This document shows, piece by piece, positions 54,072 through 63,224 of a stretch of 64,000 bases of DNA (positions within the stretch are counted from its first letter, which is position 1; the number at the start of each line of letters is the position of its first letter). This DNA is from Geobacteraceae bacterium. GTDB taxonomy: Bacteria; Desulfobacterota; Desulfuromonadia; Geobacterales; Geobacteraceae. The stretch spans positions 62,001 through 126,000 of the forward strand of contig JARKPN010000082.1 of the NCBI GenBank assembly GCA_029975275.1. Reading direction: 5' to 3'. The notes under the pieces were generated by a model. It worked only from the letters and a program-made list of their open reading frames with translations. It ran no database searches and was not told where the DNA came from. The position numbers were made by a program, and so were the translations under genes.

Positions 54072-55190
54072 GACGGTGCATTCTCCTGATCGTATCTTCT
54101 GACGCCCATGAGGAAGGCGACGATGAACTGCTCCAGTTCACCGTCCAGGACCGCGTCGGTGTTGCCGGTCTCGACCCCGGTCCGCAGGTCTTTCACCATC
54201 CGGTAGGGGTGAAGGACATAGGAGCGGATCTGGCTTCCCCAGCCGATGTCCTTCTTCTCGCCGCCCAGTTCCGCGGCCCGGGCCGCCCGCTCCTCCAGCT
54301 CCCGCTCGTACAGCTTGGCCCGCAGCATCCTCATGGCCGTGGCCTTGTTCATGTGCTGGCTCCGCTCGTTCTGGCAGGCAGCCACGATCCCGGTCGGAAT
54401 ATGGGTGATCCTGACCGCCGAATCGGTGACGTTGACGTGCTGTCCCCCGGCCCCGCCGGAGCGGTACGTATCGATGCGGAGATCAGAGTCTGCTATCTTG
54501 ACATCGATGTCGTCCTCTATCTCGGGGAACACGAAAACCGAGGCAAACGAAGTGTGGCGGCGGGCGTTGTTGTCGAAGGGGGAGATGCGCACCAGACGGT
54601 GGATTCCGGCCTCGGCCTTCATGTAGCCGTAGCTGAACTCCCCATCGATGGTGAAGGTGGCGTTCTTGATCCCTGCCTCGTCGCCGGCCTGCAGCTCGGT
54701 GATGTCGGCCTTCCACCCCTTTTTTTCACAGTAGCGGAGGTACATCCTGAGGAGCATCTCGGCCCAGTCCTGGGCCTCGGTGCCGCCCGCCCCGGCGTTG
54801 ATGGAAACGAAGCACGAGTTCCTGTCGTGGGGTCCGGAGAGCATCCTGCGGAATTCGGCCTGGCTGACGCCCTCCTCAAGGGTGTCGTTCAAAGCCTTCA
54901 CCTCCTGCAGGGTCGCCTCGTCCTGGGCCTCGCTCCCCAGCTCTATGAGCACCTTCACGTCGTCCAGCAGCCGCCGGAGCCGCTCCCATCCTTCGACGGT
55001 CTTCTCCAGCGAGGTCCGTTCCCGCAGCAGCTTCTGGGACGCCTCGGCGTCGTCCCAGAATCCGGGAGAGGCGATACGCGCCTCCATCTCCATGATGTCT
55101 TCCCTTTTGCGGTCTATGTCAAAGAGACCCCCGGAGCGAGGTGATGCGTTCTTCCAGGTTGTCGGCCCGCGCGATTTCTTCTCGGTACAT
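54068..55190 (-). CDS. prfB: Peptide chain release factor 2, with programmed +1 frameshift
   Basis: RF2 recognises UAA and UGA. The reading frame is split: ATG at 55190 starts 23 codons that end in CTT followed by an in-frame TGA (55121-55119), and translation continues +1 from GAC at 55120 to the stop at 54068, giving 373 residues. The site GGGGG-TCT-CTT-TGA-C matches the E. coli prfB autoregulatory frameshift in spacing. Downstream motifs are SPF in VRISPFDNNARRHTS (codon recognition) and GGQ in RSGGAGGQHVN (peptidyl release). The second frame alone begins at an internal ATG (55093). Confidence 0.95.
55119..55133 (-). promoter_or_regulatory. prfB programmed +1 frameshift site
   Basis: On the minus strand CGGGGG, three bases, CTT, TGA, C. 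The internal Shine-Dalgarno-like G-run and the slippery CTT before a weak TGA-C stop make the ribosome shift when RF2 is scarce, the known autoregulatory loop. Confidence 0.93.
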
Positions 55191-55219
55191 ATATGTTAAT
55201 CTCCTATTGTTTCTTGGTG

Positions 55220-56785
55220 CTAGGATCCCGGTTTCTTTTTCTTCCAGAAACCCGCAACGGTAATGACCGTAGAGGCCGCGAGGCAGAGCATGGCGAACAG
55301 GTCCCCGAAGCGGGTATAGAGGGTCCCACCCTGCCCCGGCCGCACCACTCCGTTCAGGTACGCCTCCTGGAACAGGCCGGTACGCTGGGTGATGCGTCCG
55401 TTCCTGTCGATTATGGCGGTTATGCCGGTGTTGGCCGCCCTGACCAGGGAAACCCGGTTCTCCACGGCCCTCAGTACCGCCATGGACAGGTGCTGGTACG
55501 GGGCCGACGACCTGCCGTACCAGGCGTCGTTGGTGATATTAACGAGTATTCCGGCCCCTTCGCGCACATAGCGACGCGAGATCTCCGGAAAGATCCCCTC
55601 GAAACAGACCAGGACCCCCAGCTTCCCTTTGGCGGTTTCGAGCGGGGTAATGGAGTCGCCGGGCGAGAAATCCCCCACCCCGACCACCAGCTTGCGCACG
55701 AACGGCAGGAGTTTCGCCAGGGGGACGTACTCACCGAAGGGGACCAGGTGCACCTTGTCGCTGCGGCCCAAAACATCTCCCTGCGGAGACACCAGGAAGG
55801 CGCTGTTGAAATATCTCCTCCGTCCTCCCGCGTCGTCATAGGCCGGGCTGCCGAGCAGCAGGGCGCTCCCTATCCCCCGTGCCAGGGACCTGATGCGGAA
55901 GGACTCCGGGCTTTCCTCCTGGAAGAAGAAGGGAGCCGCGCTCTCCGGCCACACCACCAGGTCCGTCCCGGTCGCGGCGGCCTGCCTGGTGAGGCGCTGG
56001 TAGATGGTGATGGTAGCCTCCATGAAGGCCGGATCCCACTTGATCCCCTGGTCGATGTTCCCCTGGATCAGGGATACCCTCACGGGCTCGCCGGTTTCGG
56101 GCCCCCGCATCCTGGCAAATCCGTACGCCAGAACCGCCGCCAGCAGAAGGATGAGGACCGCCGCGCTCCGAAGCGCATAGGCGCTCTCCCGCCCCTTCCT
56201 GGCGAACCTCTTGAGCAGGAGGTAGACCACCACGTTGGCCAGGGCGATGAGGAAGCTTATCCCGTAAACCCCGGTCAGGTCGGCAAACTGGATGAGCGGC
56301 AGGATACGGTACTGGGAATAACCGAGGCTGGCCCAGGGAAAACCGGTCAGGAGGAACGAGCGGAGGTATTCCAGGCCGACCCAGAGAAACGGAAACGACA
56401 GAACAACCGGAATCCCTTTCTCATCGGCCCGGCGCACCAGGTAGCAGAGGACCGAGAAAAACGCCGCCAGGTACCCGACAAGTATGAGGTAGACCAGGAT
56501 GCTGACCGGGAGCGGAAGCTTGCCGTAGGTGGTGACCACGATGTTGATCCAGTAGAGGATCCCCGCGTACGCCACCATGCCGGCTACGAAACCGAGTCGT
56601 GCGGCCTTTTTTGCGCTCTTCTGTCCGCAGGCCAGCAAAAGCGGGACGAACGCTATCCAGGCAAGGAACGACAGTTCCACCTTCGGAAAGGAGAGCGCAA
56701 GCAATACTCCCGAAACCGCCGCCAGCAGGTAGTCGCGGCGCGTCACCGAACCGAAGCCCGGCATCCTGAACCGTGAATAGTCCAC
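55220..56785 (-). CDS. lnt: Apolipoprotein N-acyltransferase Lnt
   Basis: A 521-residue inner-membrane enzyme that adds the third acyl chain to lipoproteins. An N-terminal group of about six to seven transmembrane helices (about residues 14-215) is followed by a nitrilase domain with the catalytic Glu in [11 protein letters not shown] (about 271-281), the Lys in [16 protein letters not shown] (about 336-351) and the Cys in [14 protein letters not shown] (about 394-407), then a last helix. The start is GTG overlapping the corC stop. It complements Lol in the same region. Confidence 0.95.
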   Translation of the reverse strand: MDYSRFRMPGFGSVTRRDYLLAAVSGVLLALSFPKVELSFLAWIAFVPLLLACGQKSAKKAARLGFVAGMVAYAGILYWINIVVTTYGKLPLPVSILVYLILVGYLAAFFSVLCYLVRRADEKGIPVVLSFPFLWVGLEYLRSFLLTGFPWASLGYSQYRILPLIQFADLTGVYGISFLIALANVVVYLLLKRFARKGRESAYALRSAAVLILLLAAVLAYGFARMRGPETGEPVRVSLIQGNIDQGIKWDPAFMEATITIYQRLTRQAAATGTDLVVWPESAAPFFFQEESPESFRIRSLARGIGSALLLGSPAYDDAGGRRRYFNSAFLVSPQGDVLGRSDKVHLVPFGEYVPLAKLLPFVRKLVVGVGDFSPGDSITPLETAKGKLGVLVCFEGIFPEISRRYVREGAGILVNITNDAWYGRSSAPYQHLSMAVLRAVENRVSLVRAANTGITAIIDRNGRITQRTGLFQEAYLNGVVRPGQGGTLYTRFGDLFAMLCLAASTVITVAGFWKKKKPGS

Positions 56786-57642
56786 TATTCCTCTGCCCCT
56801 TCCTCAATCTTGGCGCATCGCGCGATCCTTACGCTCCGGATCTTCCGTTCGTCGGCGTCCAGAATGGTCATGTGCAGTTCGTCCGTGGCGATCTCCTCCC
56901 CGGCACGGGGAATCCTTCCGGTCAGGTGAAAAATGAGGCCGCCGACCGTATCGAACATGTCCCGCTCCACCTCGATCCCGAAATGCTCCTCCAGTTCCTC
57001 CACCGGAAGCCTGGCGTCCACCACCACCGAGCCGTCGGGCTGGGGGACCAGCCATTCCTCCTCCAGGTCGTACTCGTCCTGGATGTCTCCCACGATCTGT
57101 TCCAGCAGGTCCTCGATGGTGACCAGTCCCGACGTGCCGCCGTACTCGTCGACGACGATGGCCATGTGCACCTTTTTGCGCCTGAACTCCTGGAGGAGCT
57201 CCTCCAGGTTCTTGGTCTCGGGGATATAGTAGGGAACGCGCAGCGTCTTGCGGAGGTCAAAGGACAAGGCGTCCGTTCCCCAGTATTTCAGCAGGTCCTT
57301 GGCATAAAGGAGCCCTATGATATTGTCCGCGGTCCCCTCATACACCGGAAGACGCGAATGCCCGCAGGCGATTATCTTCGCAACCGCGTCATGGATGTCG
57401 TCGCTGCTGTCGATGCAGGCCATGTCGGTCCTGGGAACCATGATCTCCCGCACGATGGAATCGCGCAGGTTAAAAATGGACCGTATCATCTCGTTTTCCC
57501 GAGGGTTTATGAGTCCTTCCTCTTCCCCGGCGGTAATGATTTCCTGGATTTCCTCTTCGGTCACCTTCCTTCGTCCGGAAAGAAACCTCCCCAGGATGTC
57601 CCTAATACCGGAAATTTTCCTACTGCCCGGGCCATCTTCCAA
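56785..57642 (-). CDS. CorC/HlyC-family CBS protein
   Basis: A 285-residue cytosolic protein. Two CBS domains (about residues 65-180; [19 protein letters not shown] and [28 protein letters not shown], read as VDEYGG and [12 protein letters not shown]) precede the CorC_HlyC transporter-associated domain (about 195-280; [26 protein letters not shown]). It lacks the DUF21 membrane domain. In this lnt-corC-ybeY context it is usually named corC or ybeX, linked to Mg/Co tolerance and ribosome upkeep. A TTG at 57642 has the best spacing from GGAGG; a TTG three codons earlier is too close. Confidence 0.9.
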   Translation of the reverse strand: MEDGPGSRKISGIRDILGRFLSGRRKVTEEEIQEIITAGEEEGLINPRENEMIRSIFNLRDSIVREIMVPRTDMACIDSSDDIHDAVAKIIACGHSRLPVYEGTADNIIGLLYAKDLLKYWGTDALSFDLRKTLRVPYYIPETKNLEELLQEFRRKKVHMAIVVDEYGGTSGLVTIEDLLEQIVGDIQDEYDLEEEWLVPQPDGSVVVDARLPVEELEEHFGIEVERDMFDTVGGLIFHLTGRIPRAGEEIATDELHMTILDADERKIRSVRIARCAKIEEGAEE

Positions 57643-57687
57643 TTGAAACAAACCTCCGTTGCCGCGTCAGCGCGCTGCAGATGGTAA

Positions 57688-58440
57688 TTAGTTGAACTTA
57701 TTAAATAAAATAAGCACCCCAAAGGTAAAAGTAACCCCGACCAGGGCGCCGGCCACCACCTCACGGAACGCATGCAGGCGCAATGCGATCCGGGAGCCGC
57801 TTACCATGAACGCCAGCACCAGCGTCAGGATGGAGCTTATGGGGTCTCCGGTGGAGAACGAAACCAGCGTTGCGATGGAAAACGCAACGGCCGCGTGACC
57901 GCTGACGGCCCCCCCCTCAAGGGGGGTCCCCTTTCCGCCCCATGCCTTCAGGATCACCACGACTATCATGACGCCCAATATGGCGACAAGTGTCGCCATC
58001 TCCGCAGGGGTTCCGATCACTGCCAGCATCTCCTTGTACAGGGGGAAAATATACCGCGCGAGGATCAGGTACCCCATGACGGCCGCTCCGATTGCGGCCG
58101 TGAGCACGGCTCCGGCGGCCACGTCCTTTGCGGCCTTGGCAAGGGGGTGATAATCCGGCGAGATCAGATCCACGCAGATCTCGATGGCGGTGTTGAACAG
58201 CTCGGCAAAGAGAACAAAGAAAACGGATATGGCCAGAAGTGTGAACTCGAGGGTGGACACCCTGAGCAACAGCACGGCCATCAGTACGGCAAACGCCGCC
58301 AGGAAATGGTTGCGCATGTGCCGCTGGTTCCTGGCAGCGTAGAAAATCCCCTCAATGGCGCAGTTGACGGAGTCTATGTATCGTGACGGCTTCACGGAGT
58401 TTCCTTGGGACGAGTCCGGGGAGATATTAGACGAAGCCAT
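57688..58440 (-). CDS. DgkA-PAP2 fusion (undecaprenol or diacylglycerol kinase plus phosphatase)
   Basis: A 250-residue membrane protein joining two lipid-phosphate domains. Residues about 20-130 are a prokaryotic diacylglycerol/undecaprenol kinase (AARNQRHMRNHFLAA, FAELFNTAIEICVDLISPDYHPLAKAAKDVAAGAV, read as ELFNTAIE and AKAAKDVAAGAV). Residues about 150-245 are a PAP2 phosphatase core with GGAVSGHAAVAFSIA and SGSRIALRLHAFREVVAGALVG. Kinase and phosphatase on one chain suggest recycling of undecaprenyl phosphate. The ATG at 58440 overlaps ybeY by 14 bases. Confidence 0.85.
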   Translation of the reverse strand: MASSNISPDSSQGNSVKPSRYIDSVNCAIEGIFYAARNQRHMRNHFLAAFAVLMAVLLLRVSTLEFTLLAISVFFVLFAELFNTAIEICVDLISPDYHPLAKAAKDVAAGAVLTAAIGAAVMGYLILARYIFPLYKEMLAVIGTPAEMATLVAILGVMIVVVILKAWGGKGTPLEGGAVSGHAAVAFSIATLVSFSTGDPISSILTLVLAFMVSGSRIALRLHAFREVVAGALVGVTFTFGVLILFNKFN

Positions 58441-58879
58441 CTCGTTTGAGAAGCGCCAGCACGTGCCGCTGCTTCCTCCCCATGCGCCTGGCCTCGACCT
58501 CGCCCGACCTCTCGTGATCGTAACCGGCCAGGTGGAGTATGCCGTGGACAAGGAGAAAACCGAGCTTTTCGTCGAACGCGAGGCCCTCCTCCCGTGCCTC
58601 CCGGTCAACGGTGTCCGCGGAAACGACCACATCGCCCAGGAGCTGCGGGTTCAGGCCCGGGAAATCGCCCTCCGACATGGAGAACGAAAGGACGTTGGTG
58701 GCACGGTCAACCCCGCGGTACTCCCGGTTCAGCCGCCGCATGGTCCTGTCGCCCACTATGGTGACCGACAGCTCGCTATCGGTGAATCCCAAGACGTTTA
58801 AGGTCTTCTCCGCCAGACTTCTTACCTTCTTCGCCTCTATGGGATACCGTTTTTGCCTGTTCCCTATCACTATCCTCAA
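58427..58879 (-). CDS. ybeY: Endoribonuclease YbeY
   Basis: A 150-residue metalloprotein needed for 16S rRNA 3' maturation and ribosome quality control. The RLNREYRGVDRATNVLSFSM segment (about residues 48-67) and the zinc motif LLVHGILHLAGYDHE (about 108-122, H-G-x-L-H-L-x-G-Y-D-H) are diagnostic. The start appears to be TTG at 58879, with GGAAGG about ten bases upstream, and lies 104 bases inside the end of the preceding HD-domain gene, an unusually long overlap. Confidence 0.93.
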   Translation of the reverse strand: MRIVIGNRQKRYPIEAKKVRSLAEKTLNVLGFTDSELSVTIVGDRTMRRLNREYRGVDRATNVLSFSMSEGDFPGLNPQLLGDVVVSADTVDREAREEGLAFDEKLGFLLVHGILHLAGYDHERSGEVEARRMGRKQRHVLALLKRDGFV

Positions 58880-61175
58880 CGGCTTTTTTCCTTCCGTTCA
58901 CCTTGAAGGCCGGCTCCGGATAGTCGATCCGGTGGTGATAGATACCGGCCAGTATCCTGTTGAAGCTCTTGGCGATATCGTGGAGGTTCTTCAGGGTGAG
59001 TTCGCATTCCTCCAGCTGACCGTCGATGAATATGTTGTTGATGATCTTCTGGACCATTCCCTGGATCCGCGCCGGGGTCGGGTCCGTCAGGGTCTTCGAG
59101 GCGGCCTCCACGCAGTCGGCCAGCATCACCAGACCTGCCTCCCTGGTCTGGGGCTTGGGTCCGGGATAGCGGAAATCCCGTTCATCCACGTTCCGGGCCT
59201 CCTGATCGTCCCCCCCCTTGGCCTTCTGGTAGAAGTAGGAGATCAGGGAGGTGCCGTGGTGCTGACGGATGATGTCGATGATGGGAAGCCCCAGCCGCTT
59301 GTCCCGGGCCAGTTCGACCCCTTCCTTGACGTGCGAGATCAGGATGAGCGCGCTCATGCTGGGAGACAGCTTGTCGTGCCGGTTCTCCCCTCCGATCATG
59401 TTCTCTATGAAGTAAAGGGGCTTGCTGATCTTGCCGATGTCGTGGTAATAGGCGGCTACCCTGGCCAGGAGCGGGTTGGCGTGGATGGCCTCCGCCGCCG
59501 CCTCCACCATGGTTCCCACCAGGACGCTGTGGTGGTAGGTGCCCGGAGCACGGATCATCAGCTCGCGGAGAACCGGCGAATTGAGGCTGGCCAGCTCCAG
59601 GAGCTTGATGTCGGTGGTATATTGGAAAACGTTCTCGATGACCGGCACGGTACCGGCGACGATAACCGCGTTGATCAGCCCCCCCACCAGGGCAAACATA
59701 ATAATATAAAGAGATTGCGAGGTAAAGAGATTATCCGTGAGTATCTGGAACGGCAGCGCCATGGCCAGGTTGACCACGCTGACCTTCAGGCCGGCGGTGT
59801 AGATGGTGCCGCGGTACTGGCACTGCCGGACGCCGTGGGCGCCGATGATCCCGCCGAGCAGGGCGTAGACCACCACGAACAGGCTGTTGTTGAACAGGAT
59901 TCCCAGCAGGGACGCGTAGACCGCGCAGTAGACCAGTGCCACCTCGGAGTTGAGGATGATCCTCACCAGCATGACCGCGGCGGCGAACGGGAACAGGTAG
60001 AAATAGTCGTCGGTGCCTATCCGCGGCAGAAAGATCCCCATGGCCGAGGAGAGTATGTGCGCGGCCTTAAGCAGGAGGAAAAAACCGATGGTCAGGAACG
60101 CCAGCAGCAGGAGATCCTTGCTCGTGGGATTGAATTTGCGGATATTCTTCCTGCCGAACCGATAGGGAAAATAAAACAGCACCAGGATCAGTCCGAATAT
60201 CCCGAGGCCCATGAGGAACCGGTTAACGCCGCGATCCACCTCGAACACCCGGTTCAGCTTGAGGGCCTGTTCTTCGCTGATGCGCTCGCCTTCGCGGACG
60301 ATCATCTCGCCCCGCTTGATCTGATAGACCACCGGACGGATGGAGTTTCGCGCCTCGACCCGTTTCGCGTCGGTGGCGGCCTGATTCATGACCAGATTCG
60401 GCTGCAGCGACCTGACCAGCAAGCCCTTCAGGATCTCGCCGTCTTTCCGGGACACACCCGGGACACGCATGCGACCGGCCACCTTTCCGGCCTCTTGCAG
60501 ATCGATGACCGTTATGGCTGCATCGCCGGCCCCCATCAGCCGGCCGGAACCGCTTTCAGACAGAATGACGCCGTGGCGCCGATCGGTCACGAAGGCCGCC
60601 CGGTCCCGGACGACCTTGTTCTCGTAAATCCGGTCGACCGCAAGCCCTATCTCCGCCTGCGCCAGCCGGAAGTTTCTGATCCTCACCAGCGCTCCCAGAT
60701 CGTCGTCAGTGATCTCAAGGCCAAGGGCGGCCGAGACCGCTTCGCGCAGGTGCTCGCCACTTCGCTCCCCCCTGCCCCTGGCGTCGATCAACAGCGAAAA
60801 CGCCTTGGCAAAGGCCGACTTGAGCTCGCTCCCCTTTTCAGGATGAAAGTTGTAGACATAGGGGGTCGAACGCTCGACTTCGGAACGTTTCTGTTCGGTT
60901 TGAACAGGGTCTTCCAGAAGATAGCTGCGGGTCGCCTTAATGTCGGTTAACGCTATATCCCCTGCGACATAACGCACCACCTGGAAGTGCTGGTTCGGGA
61001 CAATCAGGAAGGTAAGGATGAGCGCGGTCAGAAGGAGTAGTACCGTCTGGTTGGTCTTCTCGTTCCTGCCGCCGGAGAACTTTTCCTGAAGGGAGATGAG
61101 CATACGCCTGCCGCGTGAAGCGAGCAGGGCCGCTCTTGTGGTTTCTGTACCACCTTTGATATGGTCGGGGGGCAT
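58776..61175 (-). CDS. 7TM-HD-family c-di-AMP phosphodiesterase-like protein (PgpH-like)
   Basis: A 799-residue protein: one N-terminal helix (about residues 42-60), an extracytoplasmic 7TMR-HDED domain (about 65-310), about seven transmembrane helices (about 315-510) and a C-terminal HD domain. The HD domain carries GTYHHSVLVGTMVEAAAEAI, read as TYHHSVLVGTM (about 546-556), and AYYHDIGKISKP (about 576-587). This matches PgpH of Listeria, a c-di-AMP phosphodiesterase. The last 34 codons run through ybeY. It is the first gene of the ybeY-dgkA-corC-lnt run; phoH, often adjacent, is absent. A start 24 codons later is possible. Confidence 0.9.
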   Translation of the reverse strand: MPPDHIKGGTETTRAALLASRGRRMLISLQEKFSGGRNEKTNQTVLLLLTALILTFLIVPNQHFQVVRYVAGDIALTDIKATRSYLLEDPVQTEQKRSEVERSTPYVYNFHPEKGSELKSAFAKAFSLLIDARGRGERSGEHLREAVSAALGLEITDDDLGALVRIRNFRLAQAEIGLAVDRIYENKVVRDRAAFVTDRRHGVILSESGSGRLMGAGDAAITVIDLQEAGKVAGRMRVPGVSRKDGEILKGLLVRSLQPNLVMNQAATDAKRVEARNSIRPVVYQIKRGEMIVREGERISEEQALKLNRVFEVDRGVNRFLMGLGIFGLILVLFYFPYRFGRKNIRKFNPTSKDLLLLAFLTIGFFLLLKAAHILSSAMGIFLPRIGTDDYFYLFPFAAAVMLVRIILNSEVALVYCAVYASLLGILFNNSLFVVVYALLGGIIGAHGVRQCQYRGTIYTAGLKVSVVNLAMALPFQILTDNLFTSQSLYIIMFALVGGLINAVIVAGTVPVIENVFQYTTDIKLLELASLNSPVLRELMIRAPGTYHHSVLVGTMVEAAAEAIHANPLLARVAAYYHDIGKISKPLYFIENMIGGENRHDKLSPSMSALILISHVKEGVELARDKRLGLPIIDIIRQHHGTSLISYFYQKAKGGDDQEARNVDERDFRYPGPKPQTREAGLVMLADCVEAASKTLTDPTPARIQGMVQKIINNIFIDGQLEECELTLKNLHDIAKSFNRILAGIYHHRIDYPEPAFKVNGRKKAVEDSDREQAKTVSHRGEEGKKSGGEDLKRLGIHR

Positions 61176-61228
61176 ACCCTGTATTGAGACCTCACCGGGT
61201 TACCGAAAAGCTGTAAGCAATCGTTCCA

Positions 61229-61258
61229 ACTATAATCTTTCTCAGCCTGACATGTCAA
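61229..61258 (-). promoter_or_regulatory. Sigma-70-type promoter for the PgpH-ybeY operon
   Basis: On the minus strand the -35 TTGACA (61258-61253), an 18-base spacer and the -10 TATAGT (61234-61229) lie 54 bases before the presumed start. It is a full -35 match and five of six at -10. Confidence 0.7.
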
Positions 61259-61331
61259 CCTAAACCGTTTCCGGCCGTGCCGCCGGAGGGGCAGCGGAAC
61301 CTGAAGACTTTCCCTTTACGTTAAAATATGC

Positions 61332-62671
<1,340 letters not shown>

Positions 62672-62720
62672 ATAGTCTCCAGCCCGGCATACGCGGATCC
62701 TCCGGCATTCAAAGAATCTG

Positions 62721-62756
62721 CCGACCTGCCGGGTTCTCAAAAACCGGGCAGGTCGG
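62721..62756. repeat. 15-bp imperfect hairpin downstream of eno
   Basis: CCGACCTGCCGGGTT (62721-62735) pairs with AACCGGGCAGGTCGG (62742-62756) with one mismatch around a 6-base loop. No T run follows, so it is more likely a 3'-stabilising structure than a terminator. Confidence 0.6.
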
Positions 62757-62783
62757 TCTGAATGTCCACATGCCGGGACACAG

Positions 62784-62816
62784 GAGGGGCGCGCATTCAA
62801 CCGCGCCCCTCTTTTT
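62784..62816 (+). terminator. Intrinsic terminator after eno
   Basis: The perfect stem GAGGGGCGCG/CGCGCCCCTC (62784-62793 with 62802-62811) with an 8-base loop is followed by TTTTTAT. It lies 113 bases after the eno stop. The whole 553-base stretch 62672-63224 holds no gene: it contains the two hairpins, the second palindromic repeat (62896-63047) and the promoter region of the last gene. Confidence 0.88.
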
Positions 62817-62895
62817 ATATGAATCCTAAATCCGCGCCTTCACGCCTTCGCCTGGCACACCTCTTATTTAGTTTCCATCCGGAAAGCGTCGCCAG

Positions 62896-63047
62896 GGGAC
62901 GGGTCGGAACTTCCCCGAAGCCCCTCGTAATCGGTCACCATCCTTAGCCCGGATCAGATACTCTGCCGGCTTCAGGCATTTTCCCGTGAGTCGCCTGATT
63001 GCACTCAAGCCGTACGAGAGACTCCGTGAAAGCCCCGACCCGTCCCT
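62896..63047 (+). repeat. Palindromic dispersed repeat, copy 2
   Basis: About 152 bases, same orientation as the copy at 9670-9831. The left arm (from 62896, GGGACGGGTCGG..ACTTCCCCGAAGCCCCTCGTA) and the right arm (TACGAGAGACTCCGTGAAAG..CCCGACCCGTCCC, ending 63047) are inverted repeats. The shared interior includes CTCGTAATCGGTCACC, CGGATC and GCCTGATTGCA. Arm changes in the two copies keep their pairing (GGGTTGG/CCAACCC in copy 1, GGGTCGG/CCGACCC in copy 2), which suggests that the stem matters. Confidence 0.8.
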
Positions 63048-63163
63048 CATAACATGTTTCCAGGGTTTCCGGATGGAAACCGTTTGAGCATTTTGGTTGG
63101 ATGAGGCGGCGCGAACTGCCGCAAACCGGAAGCGAACGCGCAGCGATATCTCGGGAGCGCACA

Positions 63164-63191
63164 ATGACTCACGTGAGAAGCATGCTATACT
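63164..63191 (+). promoter_or_regulatory. Possible promoter and palindrome before the last gene
   Basis: A -10-like TATACT (63186-63191) lies 33 bases before the ATG, with a weak -35 (ATGACT, 63164-63169). Between them is the perfect palindrome CTCACGTGAG (63168-63177), a possible operator. Confidence 0.35.
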
Positions 63192-63224
63192 TGTTCGACA
63201 AGACTCCCGGGAGGACACATCGAT

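Noticed and set aside
58539-60950. An 803-codon plus-strand open frame
   Set aside because: Antisense to the PgpH-like gene, low complexity with many His/Asp/Gln residues, no ribosome site or conserved motif.
62721-62756. First hairpin after eno as the terminator
   Set aside because: It lacks a T run on the plus strand. The perfect hairpin with TTTTT at 62784-62816 is the better terminator.
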